Below are positions 1 to 7,070 of a DNA stretch of 20,346 bases, piece after piece. This DNA comes from Chara braunii (taxonomy: Eukaryota; Streptophyta; Charophyceae; Charales; Characeae). A program made the translations under genes and the position numbers. The notes beneath the pieces were generated by a model. That model ran no database searches. It was not told the DNA's origin and was given only the letters and a program-made list of their open reading frames with translations. Each line of letters starts with the position of its first letter. The stretch's first letter is position 1. The stretch spans positions 963,233 through 983,578 of the forward strand of contig BFEA01000020.1 in the NCBI GenBank assembly GCA_003427395.1, in the 5' to 3' direction.

Positions 1-860
1 CGCTGATGACGTGGCACGGCGGCGACGGTCTCGACGACGACGATGTCGTGGCACAGCGGCGACGGAGGTCTTGATGACGGCGGTGATGACGTGGCACGAC
101 ACTGAAGGTCACGGTGACGAAGGGGGAGCGAATCGCTCCGATACCAGTGTAACGAGCGTGAGGCTGAGGGTGGGCCGAGGGAGAGGAGAGAGAGGGAGAG
201 AGTGAGAGCACACACACACACTCACTCACTCGACACGACTGACTCGGACTGAGGATCGGACGCAGACACAGTGGCAAGTCACAAAGTCGAAGTCTTGGAT
301 TCCGAATGCTGAAACAGCAAGTCACACTGAGTACGAGTACAGCAGCCGAGAACTGGTACGAGACTGGTCCCCGTACCGTATGGGGAGCCGGTATAAGTAC
401 CGGTGACACGTACGGTACCAGGGGCATTTCTGCAAAGGCCCCGAGGGCAGAACTGAAAAATGCAGTATTTGAAAGTGGCGCCCGAATTGCAGCATGGTGC
501 CAGTTGTCCAAAATCCTACGGTACCAAAAGGAGGCGTTTGGAAAAGGGGTGCCAGGCCGAAAACGGGATGCAGCCGAAACAGCAAAAGATAGACCAGGGA
601 TCGAGCCCTGGCGAAGTCCGTAACAAAACTGGTAGCTCAATTTGATGTGCATCAAGAATAATGACGTAGAAAAACCGAACAGGTAATGCAAAATCGATCA
701 AAACATCATGGAAAAACCAAACTGAAAAATCATAATTAAGCAGCCAAAACAAGTCAGGATCAATCAGAATTATTGATTATGCTAAAGTTCAGGGTTAAAA
801 AGCAGGTATCAAAACAAACAAAATCTATCTAAGAATCTCCTCGTTAAAGATCTCATCAAG
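1..860. other. no supported gene; GAC/GGC-rich start, then unique-looking DNA
   Basis: The first 110 bases are built from degenerate copies of GATGACGTGGCAC and CGGCGACGG spaced about 40-45 bases apart, followed by a GA-rich and CA-rich patch near 180-225. From 300 to 640 the sequence is balanced in composition and rich in GGTACC/GTACC words, but its overlapping open frames are short and show no recognisable protein. A lone tRNA T-arm-like palindrome occurs at 593-609. Positions 640-860 are A-rich. I see no gene here. Confidence 0.5.
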
Positions 861-1575
861 GTCAAAATGAAGAGGAAAACCCAGCTTACCCTTGACATCC
901 CTAAATGCACCCCCCCTCTCTCCAAACCACACCTCCTCGCATCATCGGCTCTCCAGCAACTCGGCTGCCTGTGATTGACAACCATTCAACCCCCCAAATA
1001 GATCGAACGATGATGATAACAGGACCGCAACTAGGATTGCCTTCACAGCATACCAAACCACGTCGCGAGACTAAACCGCTGAGCCCGCCAGCCGCCCCTC
1101 GTTGGTAGCCCAAAGAGATGAGAGGGTGTCCTCATTGCAGACGTCACCCACCTATAGGAAACTTTTCTCCCGCATTCCTCCTCCCCCCTTCTTCCTTGTA
1201 GCACTCTCCTTCCAACTCATGGAGCCCTGCCTACCTCCCCTTTCTCCCTCCCCCAGTATTCCTATCCACCAAGACCTTAACGCGAGATGCACTGCCCAAC
1301 GACGTCCAGACACGCTCCTCCATGCCCCATGATCCCACTGCCACCTCCTCCTCGCGTCAATCTTGCCGTTGAAGCGCCCCAGCCGCTCTTCGTTCCTGCC
1401 CGCACCGCGAGGCCCGCCGTCACGTCCAAACTCCGGGCGGCGGAGCGCTCCCGGTAGCGCTCCGCCGCCTGGTAGCCCCGGCGCCTCAGAATCCCTACAC
1501 TTAAAAGTTGCTAATGTGATAATTTTGGCATCTGGGTCGTCCGCAGACCTACCGGCCCGGCGGCTCGGATTGCCC
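861..1575. other. no supported gene
   Basis: Pyrimidine-rich DNA (C-rich around 905-950 and 1180-1260) turns GC-rich after 1360. Open frames on both strands are under 115 codons and low in complexity, with no recognisable domain. The part from about 1540 (CTACCGGCCCGGCGGCTCGG) repeats words found in the hairpin that follows, so it may be a diverged extra copy of the same repeat. Confidence 0.4.
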
Positions 1576-1601
1576 CGCGATCTTAAGAGTTTAAGATCGC
1601 G
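1576..1601. repeat. perfect 11-bp inverted repeat
   Basis: CGCGATCTTAA at 1576-1586 pairs perfectly with TTAAGATCGCG at 1591-1601 around the loop GAGT. It abuts the much larger hairpin at 1600-1719, so the two may belong to one foldback element. Confidence 0.7.
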
Positions 1602-1719
1602 CGGCGATCCAGGCCGTTCGCGGTCCTACTGGCCCGACGGCCCGGATTGCCCCATGATCGATTGCGGGGCAATTGGGGCCATCGGGCCGGTAGGACTGTG
1701 AACGGCCTGGATCGCCGCG
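1600..1719. repeat. 120-nt near-perfect hairpin (foldback element or small-RNA precursor-like)
   Basis: Positions 1600-1658 pair with 1661-1719. By hand I count only about three true mismatches (1638/1681, 1644/1675, 1654/1665). The other positions are Watson-Crick or G.U, and the G.U pairs sit where one arm has C and the other T. The arms are GC-rich (CGGCCCGATGGCCC-like) and the terminal loop is almost absent. The shape fits either a foldback/MITE-like insertion or a plant long-hairpin small-RNA precursor. No coding frame explains the pairing. Confidence 0.75.
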
Positions 1720-1734
1720 TAATGTTTGGACTAC

Positions 1735-1860
1735 CGGCGGACCTACGCGCCTACGCGACCTACTGACTTGCCTACGCCCACCTAGGCGACCTACGCGACC
1801 TAGGCGACCTACCTACAGCCTACGCGACCCATGCGACCTGCCTACGGCCTGCCTACCGTA
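1735..1860. repeat. degenerate CCTACGCGAC minisatellite
   Basis: About ten imperfect copies of a 9-12-base unit (CCTACGCGAC, CCTAGGCGAC, CCTACGGC) run head to tail up to the CT-rich tract at 1861. The array is too diverged for an exact period. Confidence 0.65.
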
Positions 1861-1950
1861 ACGCTCTCTCTCTCTCTCTATCTGGATCTCTCTCTCCCTC
1901 TCTCCCTCTGTCTCTCTCTCTCCCTCTCTCTCTCCCTCTCCCTTTCTTTC
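1861..1950. repeat. imperfect (CT)n microsatellite
   Basis: A pyrimidine tract of CT dinucleotides is interrupted by CCCT, TCTG and TATC. The long Leu/Ser open frames across it are artefacts of the repeat. Confidence 0.85.
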
Positions 1951-2340
1951 TATCAATGCTTGGTACTTCGTGCTTGGTCGTGTTTGGTTCGTGCATCGGT
2001 GCCACTTTCATGCTACTTGGTGCTACTGGATGCATTCGTGCTACTCCGTGCTACTCTGTGCTTGGTTTGTGCTTGGTTTGGTTTCAGTGCTACGTGCATC
2101 GACGGTTGGTTCATCGGTGCTTCGTGCTAAGTGCACTGATGCTACGTGCATCGTGGAATCGGTGCTTGGTTCAGTCTGGCATAGTCGAGCCTTCTTTTAT
2201 GTAGTTGTGTAAAGCGAACATGACGTCAGACACACGCACGCAGATGCATCTTGGGCAGAATGTCGGGGTTCAACCTCCGATGAAACAGTCTCGACAGTCA
2301 TGCTTCCTTTTTGGCGTGCACGAAGGCACGAGAGAGAGGG
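1951..2340. repeat. degenerate GTGCTACTTGGTGC repeat and flank
   Basis: From 1955 to about 2185 the words TGCTTGGT, GTGCTAC and GTGCATCG recur every 8-20 bases, giving a degenerate minisatellite open in several frames. Positions 2190-2340 look unique. Leu/Cys-rich translations are not credible proteins. Confidence 0.45.

Positions 2341-2343
<3 letters not shown>

Positions 2344-2424
<81 letters not shown>
2344..2424. repeat. (GA)n microsatellite, about 40 units
   Basis: Uninterrupted GA dinucleotides span about 81 bases. Spurious Ser-Leu or Glu-Arg open frames cross the tract on both strands. Confidence 0.95.
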
Positions 2425-2425
<1 letters not shown>

Positions 2426-2612
2426 ATCCGACCATGACAACGTTGACAGATGAAGATGACGATGAAGATGGTAAGATAATAATGACATCTGTTACCGATT
2501 GATGGAATGGAGTGGGTAACACAAGCTGCTTCACATGGGGAGGGTTAGGGGGGAAGGGGTGTCACATGTAGCAGCCAGTGGCTGGATCGTTTATCCATTT
2601 TCATTCTTTTCG

Positions 2613-2621
<9 letters not shown>

Positions 2622-2645
<24 letters not shown>

Positions 2646-2650
2646 TGTGT
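2622..2650. repeat. (GT)n microsatellite
   Basis: About 14 GT units follow a T run at 2612-2621, just before the 42-bp repeat that flanks the first SINE. Confidence 0.9.
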
Positions 2651-2664
2651 TCATGCAAATTTTC

Positions 2665-2706
2665 CAGTGGATAAATTTAGTAGGGCATAATGCATGCACA
2701 TTTACC
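2665..2706 (+). repeat. 42-bp direct repeat, left copy flanking SINE 1
   Basis: This segment (CAGTGGATAAATTTAGTAGG onward, ending TTTACC) recurs at 3174-3215 on the other side of the SINE with about 34 of 42 matches. A weaker third copy (ATAGGATGTAATGCAAATTTACC) lies near 3255-3277, and part of the unit (CATGCAAATTTTCC) precedes the left copy. A 42-bp target-site duplication would be unusually long for a SINE, so insertion into a pre-existing tandem repeat is more likely. Confidence 0.7.
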
Positions 2707-2707
2707 T

Positions 2708-3173
2708 AGAAACCTAGCTCAGTTGGTAAGGCGCGCAGGAGGTCTTGGGTTCAATGTCCATTGGCCTCATGTACCTTCCTGGGCAAGCTTGGCGGCGTTG
2801 GCGCCCACCACCTAGAGGTAGGCCATTGGACCCCCGGAGCGGCTTTGAGCAGAGACTGTTGATGTTCGTAGGGGGAGGGGACACGAGGGGACGCACAGTG
2901 ACTGGCCCATCGAAGAAGCTCGGTCCTGATGCTTCCGGCTGACCCCTGGCCGGTATCACTCACCTGCTGTAGCAGGTATTGCACGTGCTGGTGAGTGCAG
3001 CTCCCCCATGTTCCTTCATTGGAGGCTTGAACACGGATGTGCCAGCTACGGGGTTCCCCATAATACTATAATGACAATAAAAAAGGCCTGAAAGGCCTTC
3101 CTGTCCAGATTCGACAGGTAATTGAATTGGTTGGACTTAAAAGCATTAGTCTGCTAGAAAAAAAAAAAAAAAA
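2708..3173 (+). mobile_element. tRNA-derived SINE, copy 1
   Basis: The head carries a Pol III A box (TAGCTCAGTTGG, 2715-2726) and B box (GGTTCAATGTCC, 2748-2759). A body of about 400 bases and a 16-A tail (3158-3173) follow. It is clearly homologous to the copy at 7067-7536. Compared with that copy it lacks about 14 bases between the boxes, which may weaken the promoter. Three hairpins are shared by both copies: ACCTGC/GCAGGT (2962-2977), AAGGCCT/AGGCCTT (3083-3099) and CCTGTC/GACAGG (3100-3118). The last two, close to the tail, are the sort of structure a partner LINE reverse transcriptase may recognise. The partner LINE is not in this window. Confidence 0.85.
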
Positions 3174-3215
3174 CAGTAGATAAATTAAGTAGGGTGCAAT
3201 GCATGCAAAATTACC
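3174..3215 (+). repeat. 42-bp direct repeat, right copy flanking SINE 1
   Basis: Right partner of 2665-2706. It starts immediately after the SINE A-tail with CAGTAGATAAATTAAGTAGG and ends AAATTACC, followed by CAGTAGG, which begins another partial unit. Confidence 0.7.
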
Positions 3216-3364
3216 AGTAGGAGGGGAGGGTCTTATGGAAATGGACGAGTTGAAATAGGATGTAATGCAAATTTACCGGTACGGGGTTCGGGCCCCGTAC
3301 TCGAACGTTCGGCGGTCAGCTTAGTGGCCTCCGTACCTTCGGCCTGGCAACCCTGTATGTAATA
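3216..3364. other. unique-looking DNA with a GTACGGGG hairpin
   Basis: GTACGGGG (3279-3286) pairs perfectly with CCCCGTAC (3293-3300) around TTCGGG, resembling an isolated tRNA T-arm. No tRNA cloverleaf can be built around it. No coding frame is convincing. Confidence 0.4.
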
Positions 3365-3404
3365 ATATAATTCCTTGTAATATGGAGGAATGGTCTGGTT
3401 AACA

Positions 3405-3532
3405 ATGCGATTAGAGCACTGCATATGTACATATATTTATTGTCTTTGCCGCGGAACCGATGGATTAGCAAGCTGCTTAGAGCATTGTATTTATGTACAT
3501 ATTTTGTCCTTGGCGGGAAACCTTTTCTCACT
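3405..3532 (+). repeat. imperfect tandem duplication of about 65 bp
   Basis: TTAGAGCACTGCATATGTAC followed by ATATTTATTGTCTTTGCCGC is repeated as TTAGAGCATTGTATTTATGT followed by ACATATTTTGTCCTTGGCG. Both copies end GGAACC or GGAAACC. No gene is associated. Confidence 0.6.
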
Positions 3533-3634
3533 GTGAATATCCTCTTCTTCCAGATATCATGCAGCATGATCGGTTCGTTAACCACCAAGGATGATATGCT
3601 ATGACATACGATATGTACATATATGATATATAAT

Positions 3635-3680
3635 CTGAATGTGGATATGATTAGGATCTGAATGTGGATATGATTAGGAT
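3635..3680 (+). repeat. two perfect 23-bp tandem units
   Basis: The unit CTGAATGTGGATATGATTAG plus GAT occurs twice without a mismatch (3635-3657, 3658-3680), which suggests a recent slippage event. Confidence 0.9.
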
Positions 3681-3721
3681 GTTGTCGATCTGCTGATCCT
3701 GTCTGATCCAGACACTTGCAG

Positions 3722-3962
3722 GAATGGAGACCTGTGGGAGTGAGACCATGGTGTGAGTGGGACCCTTTGTGTGGGAGCCTTGTGTGTGGAACCGTGGTGT
3801 CTGAGACCCTTGGGAGTGGAACCATTATGTGAGTGGGACACTTGTGAGTGAAGCCATTATGTGAATGGAACCCTTGTGTGACTGGGACCATTTCTGTAAC
3901 TGGGACTCTTGTGTGAGTGGGACCATTCTGTGAGCGGGAACATTGTATGAGTGGGACTATTG
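3722..3962 (+). repeat. degenerate GTGTGAGTGGGACC minisatellite
   Basis: About twelve copies of an 18-20-base unit related to TTGTGTGAGTGGGACCAT run from 3722 to 3962 and stop shortly before the start codon of the long ORF at 4034. The minus-strand translation gives a Thr/His/Pro repeat protein, which I regard as a by-product of the array. Confidence 0.75.
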
Positions 3963-4033
3963 ATTCCACCTGCTAATGGTGGTTGACATGCATGATGCAG
4001 CTGCTGAGGTAGGGAAAGGACGGAGGGGAATGA

Positions 4034-6259
4034 GTGGAAGCAAATTTGGGCCGCATGTTTGGAACCGACACTGGCTGGTTGTTCTCTGACCAATTGTGCT
4101 GCCGAGGTTCGAAACCCAGCGTGGTGCAAGTGAAGGTGAAGGGGAGGATGGAACCTTCCACGGGCGAGCTGACATCCAGGTCAGCCTTGGGAGAGAAATG
4201 TGGAGCAGGTTTAGCATTGGTGACCTTTTCAGAAGAGCAATGTGGACCAGGTTTAGCGTCCAGGTCCTCTTGGGATGAGCAATGTGGACCAGGTTTAGCG
4301 TCCACTTCCTCCTTGGGAGAGCAGTATGAACCGGGATTAGCTTCAGGACCCGAGGCAAGAGAGCAACATGGACCAGGTTTAGCTTCCGGTACTTGCTGGG
4401 GAGAGAAGTGTCGACCAGGTTTAGCGTCCAGTTCGTCGTTCGGAGAGGAATGCAGAACAGGATTAGCATCAGGGAAAGGGCCAGGAGAGCTATGTGGACC
4501 AGGTTTAGCATCCCGGTTGTCCTTAGGTGAGCCACAGTGTGGACCGGGTTTATTATCGTCCAGGTCGCGCTCGGGAGAGCACTGTGGACAAAGTTCAATA
4601 CCCACGACGCTCTCACGAGAGTGCTGCAGAACAGGATCAGGGGCGGGCTGTTGCGGGAATCTTGCTGTGGCGCCATGGGCACTGAAGAGGTGGCACACTG
4701 CTACCCGCTGCCGTGGTCATCAACGTGCTTTCATAGCCCATCTCCTCCGTCTCTGTTTGACAGAATATGTGACCACGGCAGATCGGTCGGTTGCAGCACC
4801 ATCGTCTTCCTCTTGGAACGACATAAACAACCTCGATGATGATGATGGTAATCATTTATGCTTTTTGATTCATCATCATCATCACCCTCATCATCATCAT
4901 CATCAGCAGCAGCAGCAGGAGCAGCAGCAGGAGCAGCAGGGGAAGCAGCAGGCTGCTGTGTCTGTGTCTATAGAATTTGCGAATGCGCTCCTGGTGGCTC
5001 AGGATGATTGTCACAATGCTCAAAGAAGTCCTGATGATTTGCAGCCCAAGAAGGAAGAAGAAGATGAGCGGCGATCTGAAAACTCATGGGGGGACAGGAG
5101 TCGGTACATGGAGTGGCATGTGGACCCTCCTCGGGCCTGGATTTGTGGTCATGCGAGTCCATGCCCTTGGGTATGTGGTAGACATGTGAAGCCTCCCCGC
5201 ACGTGTGGGTTGCCAGATTATCCGCTGTATGACCATGTAGCGGGTGTTCTTCACCGTTGGATTAGTGAACACCGATTCCCAATGATCATGGATCAGATCG
5301 ATGGCCTTTCTGAAACCATTGATCGAGACCATCTCATTGCCCAGTGGACTCCTGTCATCTGTGAGCGTGGATCAACACTTCTGCTGATGTACGAGTCATG
5401 GAAGAAGGCTGAGGAAAAGGGAGATCATAGGGAGGAGGAGATGGAACGATTTCAATTGGAGAAGAGGACGAAGGAGAAGGGAGCTTACGGGGAGGAGGAG
5501 GAGAGGATAACATTTGAGAAGAGGATGAAGGAGAACGAAGCTTCCAAGGAGGAGGAGGAGGAGGCAGAAGTGAGGGGATTTGAGAAGAGGACAAAGGAGA
5601 AGGGACGACCTGGGGAGGAGATGGAGGACAAGGATGGGTGCAAGAGGGTAATGCAGGAGGAGGAAAACAAGGATTGTGAGAGAGGAGTGGCGAAGGAAGT
5701 AGCAGATGTGAGGAGAGACGGCTCTGACGATTCTGTTACGATGGCATCCTCCAGGATGATGACAGTGGCAATGATGATGACGCAGACGGGCATGGGTTGC
5801 ATGCACGATCTGCTGCAGACATTGGGTGATGAAGGGCTTAGGTGCTGCCTTGGTTTGCGCACATCTGAAGGGTCTCTTCGGCACCCTGTCAATGGTGTCC
5901 TGATTCCATCAAGATGGGTTCTTCTGCAGTCCTTCCAGAAGCTTCATGGTGATGGGAAAGCCACTCTGACAAAAGGAGCAAGGGCGCTGTCCAAGCATGC
6001 CCATCGCAGCACTGACAAGTGGTGGGGGGTTTTCACTGGGACAATAGCGGAGAAGAATAGACTTGCCGTCTCTGTGATTCTCGATATTCTTGATAATGCC
6101 ATGTGGCATAATGTTCATTGGTTGCCACATGATTTGGCTGCATATGAAGTCCGTTTGAAAGCTGGCTATGGTGCTCGCTGGACAGCGGATGGGTCACAGT
6201 TCCGAGGGTTCCTTGAGCCCCCAATGGAAGGAGGACATGAGAGGAGGTGGAGGCATTGA
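4034..6259 (+). CDS. probable 741-aa plant-type protein: repeat N-terminus, charged coiled middle, conserved C-terminal domain
   Basis: This is the longest open frame in the window and the best gene candidate. Residues 54-190 are nine copies of a 14-residue repeat (QCGPGLASxSSxGE). Residues 280-309 are His then Gln runs. Residues 352-455 look like ordinary protein (PPRAWICGH, YPLYDHVAGVLHRWISEHRF). Residues 456-536 are three Glu/Lys repeats around FEKRTKEKG, probably helical. Residues 587-741 form a compact domain with HPVNGVLIPSRWVLLQSF, LTKGARALSKH, EKNRLAVSVI, GYGARW and FLEP. From memory this domain resembles a short streptophyte family of unknown function, and I cannot name it. Met587 (5792) would give a 155-aa protein nearer that family's usual size, so the upstream part may be untranslated, intronic or from another gene. 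There are no obvious membrane segments. The last four codons lie inside a 271-bp duplication. Confidence 0.6.
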   Translation: MEANLGRMFGTDTGWLFSDQLCCRGSKPSVVQVKVKGRMEPSTGELTSRSALGEKCGAGLALVTFSEEQCGPGLASRSSWDEQCGPGLASTSSLGEQYEPGLASGPEAREQHGPGLASGTCWGEKCRPGLASSSSFGEECRTGLASGKGPGELCGPGLASRLSLGEPQCGPGLLSSRSRSGEHCGQSSIPTTLSRECCRTGSGAGCCGNLAVAPWALKRWHTATRCRGHQRAFIAHLLRLCLTEYVTTADRSVAAPSSSSWNDINNLDDDDGNHLCFLIHHHHHPHHHHHQQQQQEQQQEQQGKQQAAVSVSIEFANALLVAQDDCHNAQRSPDDLQPKKEEEDERRSENSWGDRSRYMEWHVDPPRAWICGHASPCPWVCGRHVKPPRTCGLPDYPLYDHVAGVLHRWISEHRFPMIMDQIDGLSETIDRDHLIAQWTPVICERGSTLLLMYESWKKAEEKGDHREEEMERFQLEKRTKEKGAYGEEEERITFEKRMKENEASKEEEEEAEVRGFEKRTKEKGRPGEEMEDKDGCKRVMQEEENKDCERGVAKEVADVRRDGSDDSVTMASSRMMTVAMMMTQTGMGCMHDLLQTLGDEGLRCCLGLRTSEGSLRHPVNGVLIPSRWVLLQSFQKLHGDGKATLTKGARALSKHAHRSTDKWWGVFTGTIAEKNRLAVSVILDILDNAMWHNVHWLPHDLAAYEVRLKAGYGARWTADGSQFRGFLEPPMEGGHERRWRH
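4193..4605 (+). repeat. 42-bp coding minisatellite, about nine units
   Basis: Units start at 4193, 4235, 4277, 4319, 4361, 4403, 4445 and 4487, then drift by 3 bases. The core is GAGCAATGTGGACCAGGTTT followed by AGC. Because 42 is a multiple of three, the array keeps several frames open on both strands: the plus frame reads CGPGLAS, and minus frames read DAKPGPHCSS or LNLVHIAL. The array does not by itself prove which strand is coding. The plus frame is preferred because it continues into the conserved C-terminal domain. Confidence 0.9.
4871..4955 (+). repeat. (CAT)n then (CAG)n trinucleotide repeats
   Basis: CAT triplets (4871-4902) encode His and CAG/GAG triplets (4903-4955) encode Gln/Glu in the long ORF. 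GTAATC at 4849-4854 and CAG at 4901-4903 could in principle border a very short intron, but it would be only about 55 bases and I do not favour it. Confidence 0.85.
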
Positions 6260-6699
6260 ACGGAAGCTGCACAATGTTGTTTCTTTCTTTCTCTCGCTCT
6301 GCTTTGGCTCGTTGCTTCTTTTGGCCTGTAGCTCAACAATGTTTGTATTGAGAACAGTTCATCGTGGCAGATCGGACTCTAGCACAAACGGGTAGTAGGG
6401 ATGCTGGTGGATGTGCTCATAGAATATATCGTCAAACAGAGCTGCCTGGTAAACCGTAGACAGAGAGGGAGAAGAGGACAACAAATGAGGGGCTGTGACA
6501 GACTGTTTTGTAGGAATGTGGAGGCATTGAACAGAAGCTGCACAATGTTGTTTCTTTCTTTCTCTCACTCTGTTGTGGCTCGTTGCTTCTTTTGGCCTGT
6601 AGCTCAACCATGTTTTTATTCAGAACAGTTCATGGTGGCAGATCAGACTCTAGCACGTTAGAGTAGTAGGGATGCTGGTGGATGTGCTTGTAGAATATA
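6247..6699 (+). repeat. 271-bp tandem duplication over the end of the ORF
   Basis: Segment A (6247-6428) begins in the last codons of the long ORF with GTGGAGGCATTGAAC and is repeated as A' (6518-6699) at about 90% identity. Both end in TAGAATATA. The 89 bases between the copies complete a 271-bp period. Only one and two-thirds units are present. After A' the sequence switches to the hammerhead-like segment and an inverted copy of the spacer. The duplication puts a second copy of the stop-codon region in the presumed 3' UTR. Confidence 0.85.
6424..6517 (-). repeat. 94-nt inverted repeat, left arm
   Basis: This arm is the reverse complement of 6728-6821 with no gaps and about 12 differences, nearly all C/T or G/A transitions. 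It contains a decayed copy of the 3' half of the hammerhead-like core: GAAAC has become AAAAC, for example. The transition bias fits deamination of methylated cytosines after insertion. Confidence 0.85.
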
Positions 6700-6755
6700 G
6701 GGTTCAGCCTTCTGATGAGTCGGTAAAACTCCGACGAAACGGTTTGTCGCAGCCC
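6700..6755 (+). ncRNA. hammerhead ribozyme-like motif (type I layout, short stem III)
   Basis: All invariant core elements are present in order: CTGATGA (6712-6718), stem II GTCGG/CCGAC (6719-6723 with 6731-6735, five Watson-Crick pairs, loop TAAAACT), and GAAA (6736-6739). A very short stem III follows (AC pairs with GT, G.T possible, 6739-6747), then the cleavage triplet GTC (6746-6748). Cleavage would be expected after C6748. Stem I is the weak point: GGGTT (6700-6704) can pair with AGCCC (6751-6755), but a lopsided internal loop separates it from the core. Short stem III is known from hammerheads of Penelope-like elements and small animal retrozymes. No such element's coding region is visible here. 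Activity is untested. Confidence 0.6.
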
Positions 6756-6821
6756 CTCGTTTGTTGTTCCCTTCTCCCTCTCTGCCTACGGTTTACCGGG
6801 CAGCTCTGTTTGACAATATAT
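6728..6821 (+). repeat. 94-nt inverted repeat, right arm
   Basis: Partner of 6424-6517. It begins inside stem II of the hammerhead-like motif and carries the GAAA box and cleavage site. It has the CpG-rich state (for example ACGAAACGG) where the left arm has TpG or CpA, so it looks like the less decayed copy. Confidence 0.85.
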
Positions 6822-6862
6822 ACAGACGATTGCCACATAACTATGAACTAAAAGAGTGCACT
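6815..6862 (+). repeat. inverted repeat partner of about 7888-7935
   Basis: CACATAACTATGAACTAAAAGAG (read in two parts around 6835-6857) is found reverse-complemented near 7893-7922 as CTCTTTTAGTTC(G)TAGTTATGTG. The two arms enclose about 1 kb that includes SINE 2, which suggests an older element or inversion later hit by the SINE. Confidence 0.6.
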
Positions 6863-7057
6863 TTGCGAAACAAAAGGCAAGGATTGGAAAAACAAAACAA
6901 ACATGAGGGGCACTGAAACCATTTATTTTTATCATTCTTCTTTTAACTCCACCTTCAGTAGGCCTCTCACAGACAAGGCTCGCCACGTTGATGAAGTTGA
7001 GCACAAGCTGCCCGCATCTCCGTGTGCCATAACGACCCACTTGTACGTACGCTATGA
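6863..7057. other. no supported gene
   Basis: A-rich then balanced sequence between the inverted-repeat arm and SINE 2. A minus-strand open frame of 110 codons crosses it and the SINE head but has no recognisable motif. Confidence 0.4.
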
Positions 7058-7070
7058 GAAAGAGGCAGAG
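7058..7070 (+). repeat. target-site duplication of SINE 2, left
   Basis: GAAAGAGGCAGAG at 7058-7070 matches GAAAGAGGCGGAG at 7537-7549 with one transition. The SINE head begins within or just after it. Confidence 0.85.

Noticed and set aside
2197-2534. Leu/Ser-rich ORFs on the minus strand across (GA)n
   Set aside because: They consist almost wholly of microsatellite translation and have no other protein-like sequence.
2708-2775. tRNA gene at a SINE head (also 7067-7135)
   Set aside because: The A and B boxes are present but no acceptor stem or anticodon arm folds, and the sequence continues into a shared SINE body and A-tail.
4193-4605. Regular repeats that could suggest a CRISPR array
   Set aside because: The units are contiguous with no unique spacers, and the context is eukaryotic.
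3957-4698. Two 241-codon minus-strand ORFs opposite the N-terminus of the long ORF
   Set aside because: Both are held open by the 42-bp repeat, whose length is a multiple of three. Neither extends into non-repeat, protein-like sequence.
5396-5892. Leu/Ser/Pro-rich minus-strand ORFs of 135-162 codons
   Set aside because: They are the antisense of the Glu/Lys repeats and the C-terminal domain of the plus-strand ORF, with low complexity.
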